Origin: Chitinophagales bacterium
Lineage (GTDB): Bacteria; Bacteroidota; Bacteroidia; Chitinophagales; CAIOSU01
Assembly: GCA_040877935.1 (NCBI GenBank)
Contig: JBBDNB010000007.1
Span: forward strand, 1-42,075
DNA length: 42,075 bases
Direction: 5' to 3'
Made by a program: the position numbers and the translations under genes. Positions 42,025 through 42,075 of the stretch are shown piece after piece. How positions within the stretch are numbered: position 1 is the first letter of the stretch; every line of letters begins with the position of its first letter. Below the pieces are notes generated by a model, which made no database searches, was not told where the DNA came from, and saw nothing but the letters and a program-made list of their open reading frames with translations.

Positions 42025-42075
42025 AACTGTGCTTAAAAGCAAATATTTTTTGAATAATTTTCATCAAAAGTTGTT

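Noticed and set aside
1-42075. tRNA, rRNA and insertion sequences
   Set aside because: No T-loop/anticodon patterns, rRNA-like sequence or transposase reading frames were found on either strand.

Overview
The window is 42 kb from the chromosome of a member of the Bacteroidota; I cannot place it more finely. Evidence: three secreted proteins end in type IX secretion (Por) sorting domains; rpmB-rpmG is followed by the Bacteroidota-specific DUF4295 small ribosomal protein gene; gene starts generally lack a Shine-Dalgarno; several gene-proximal promoters fit the Bacteroidota consensus (TTTG, about 19-20 bp, TAnnTTTG); and a bacillithiol gene sits beside housekeeping genes. I see no rRNA, tRNA, CRISPR array, prophage or intact insertion sequence.

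Layout. 1-3.6 kb: glyoxylate shunt (aceB, a tiny frameshifted ORF, aceA). 3.7-6.5 kb: DUF1499 lipoprotein, cation/Ca2+ exchanger, and a convergent HTTM membrane protein. 6.5-7.16 kb: a gene-free tract packed with inverted repeats, including a 46-bp perfect palindrome and a 96-nt nested stem. 7.16-10.9 kb: a compact operon of a secreted protein, a single-domain asparaginase, a transglutaminase-like protein and a FemAB/GNAT-like transferase, then a SPOR-like secreted protein. 11.0-16.6 kb: rpmB-rpmG-DUF4295, then ftsY-rimO-bshC-pdxJ and an orphan antitoxin-like gene. 16.6-21.3 kb (minus strand): gcvP and a T9SS-exported purple-acid-phosphatase-like enzyme. 21.5-25.4 kb: CAP-domain protein, carboxypeptidase-regulatory-like protein, sodium/solute symporter and a eukaryote-like myo-inositol oxygenase. 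25.8-27.6 kb (minus): a T9SS-exported fusion of a heme-c-like segment with a copper type II (PHM-like) monooxygenase. 27.9-34.0 kb (minus): sufBCDSE, sufT and a bacilliredoxin. 34.2-37.4 kb (minus): a RelE/ParE toxin-antitoxin pair, DUF2188, two related secreted proteins and an SDR. 37.7-39.9 kb (plus): a sterol C-24-methyltransferase-like enzyme followed 4 nt later by a Neverland/DAF-36-like Rieske oxygenase. 40.3-41.9 kb: an A+T-rich membrane protein with degenerate pentapeptide-like repeats, bracketed by short inverted repeats.

How the genes fit together. Housekeeping blocks cover anaplerosis, Fe-S assembly, low-molecular-weight thiol metabolism (BshC plus bacilliredoxin), ribosome and SRP functions, PLP synthesis and glycine cleavage. 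The most unusual content is enzymology better known from eukaryotes: a sterol methyltransferase with all recognisable SMT signature regions next to a Neverland-type Rieske oxygenase, suggesting sterol tailoring; an inositol oxygenase with its probable transporter; and a secreted PHM-like copper monooxygenase with a heme-binding motif. The sterol pair is the best candidate for a little-described system. Neither a squalene epoxidase nor an oxidosqualene cyclase is present in the window, so the sterol substrate must be made elsewhere in the genome or taken up.
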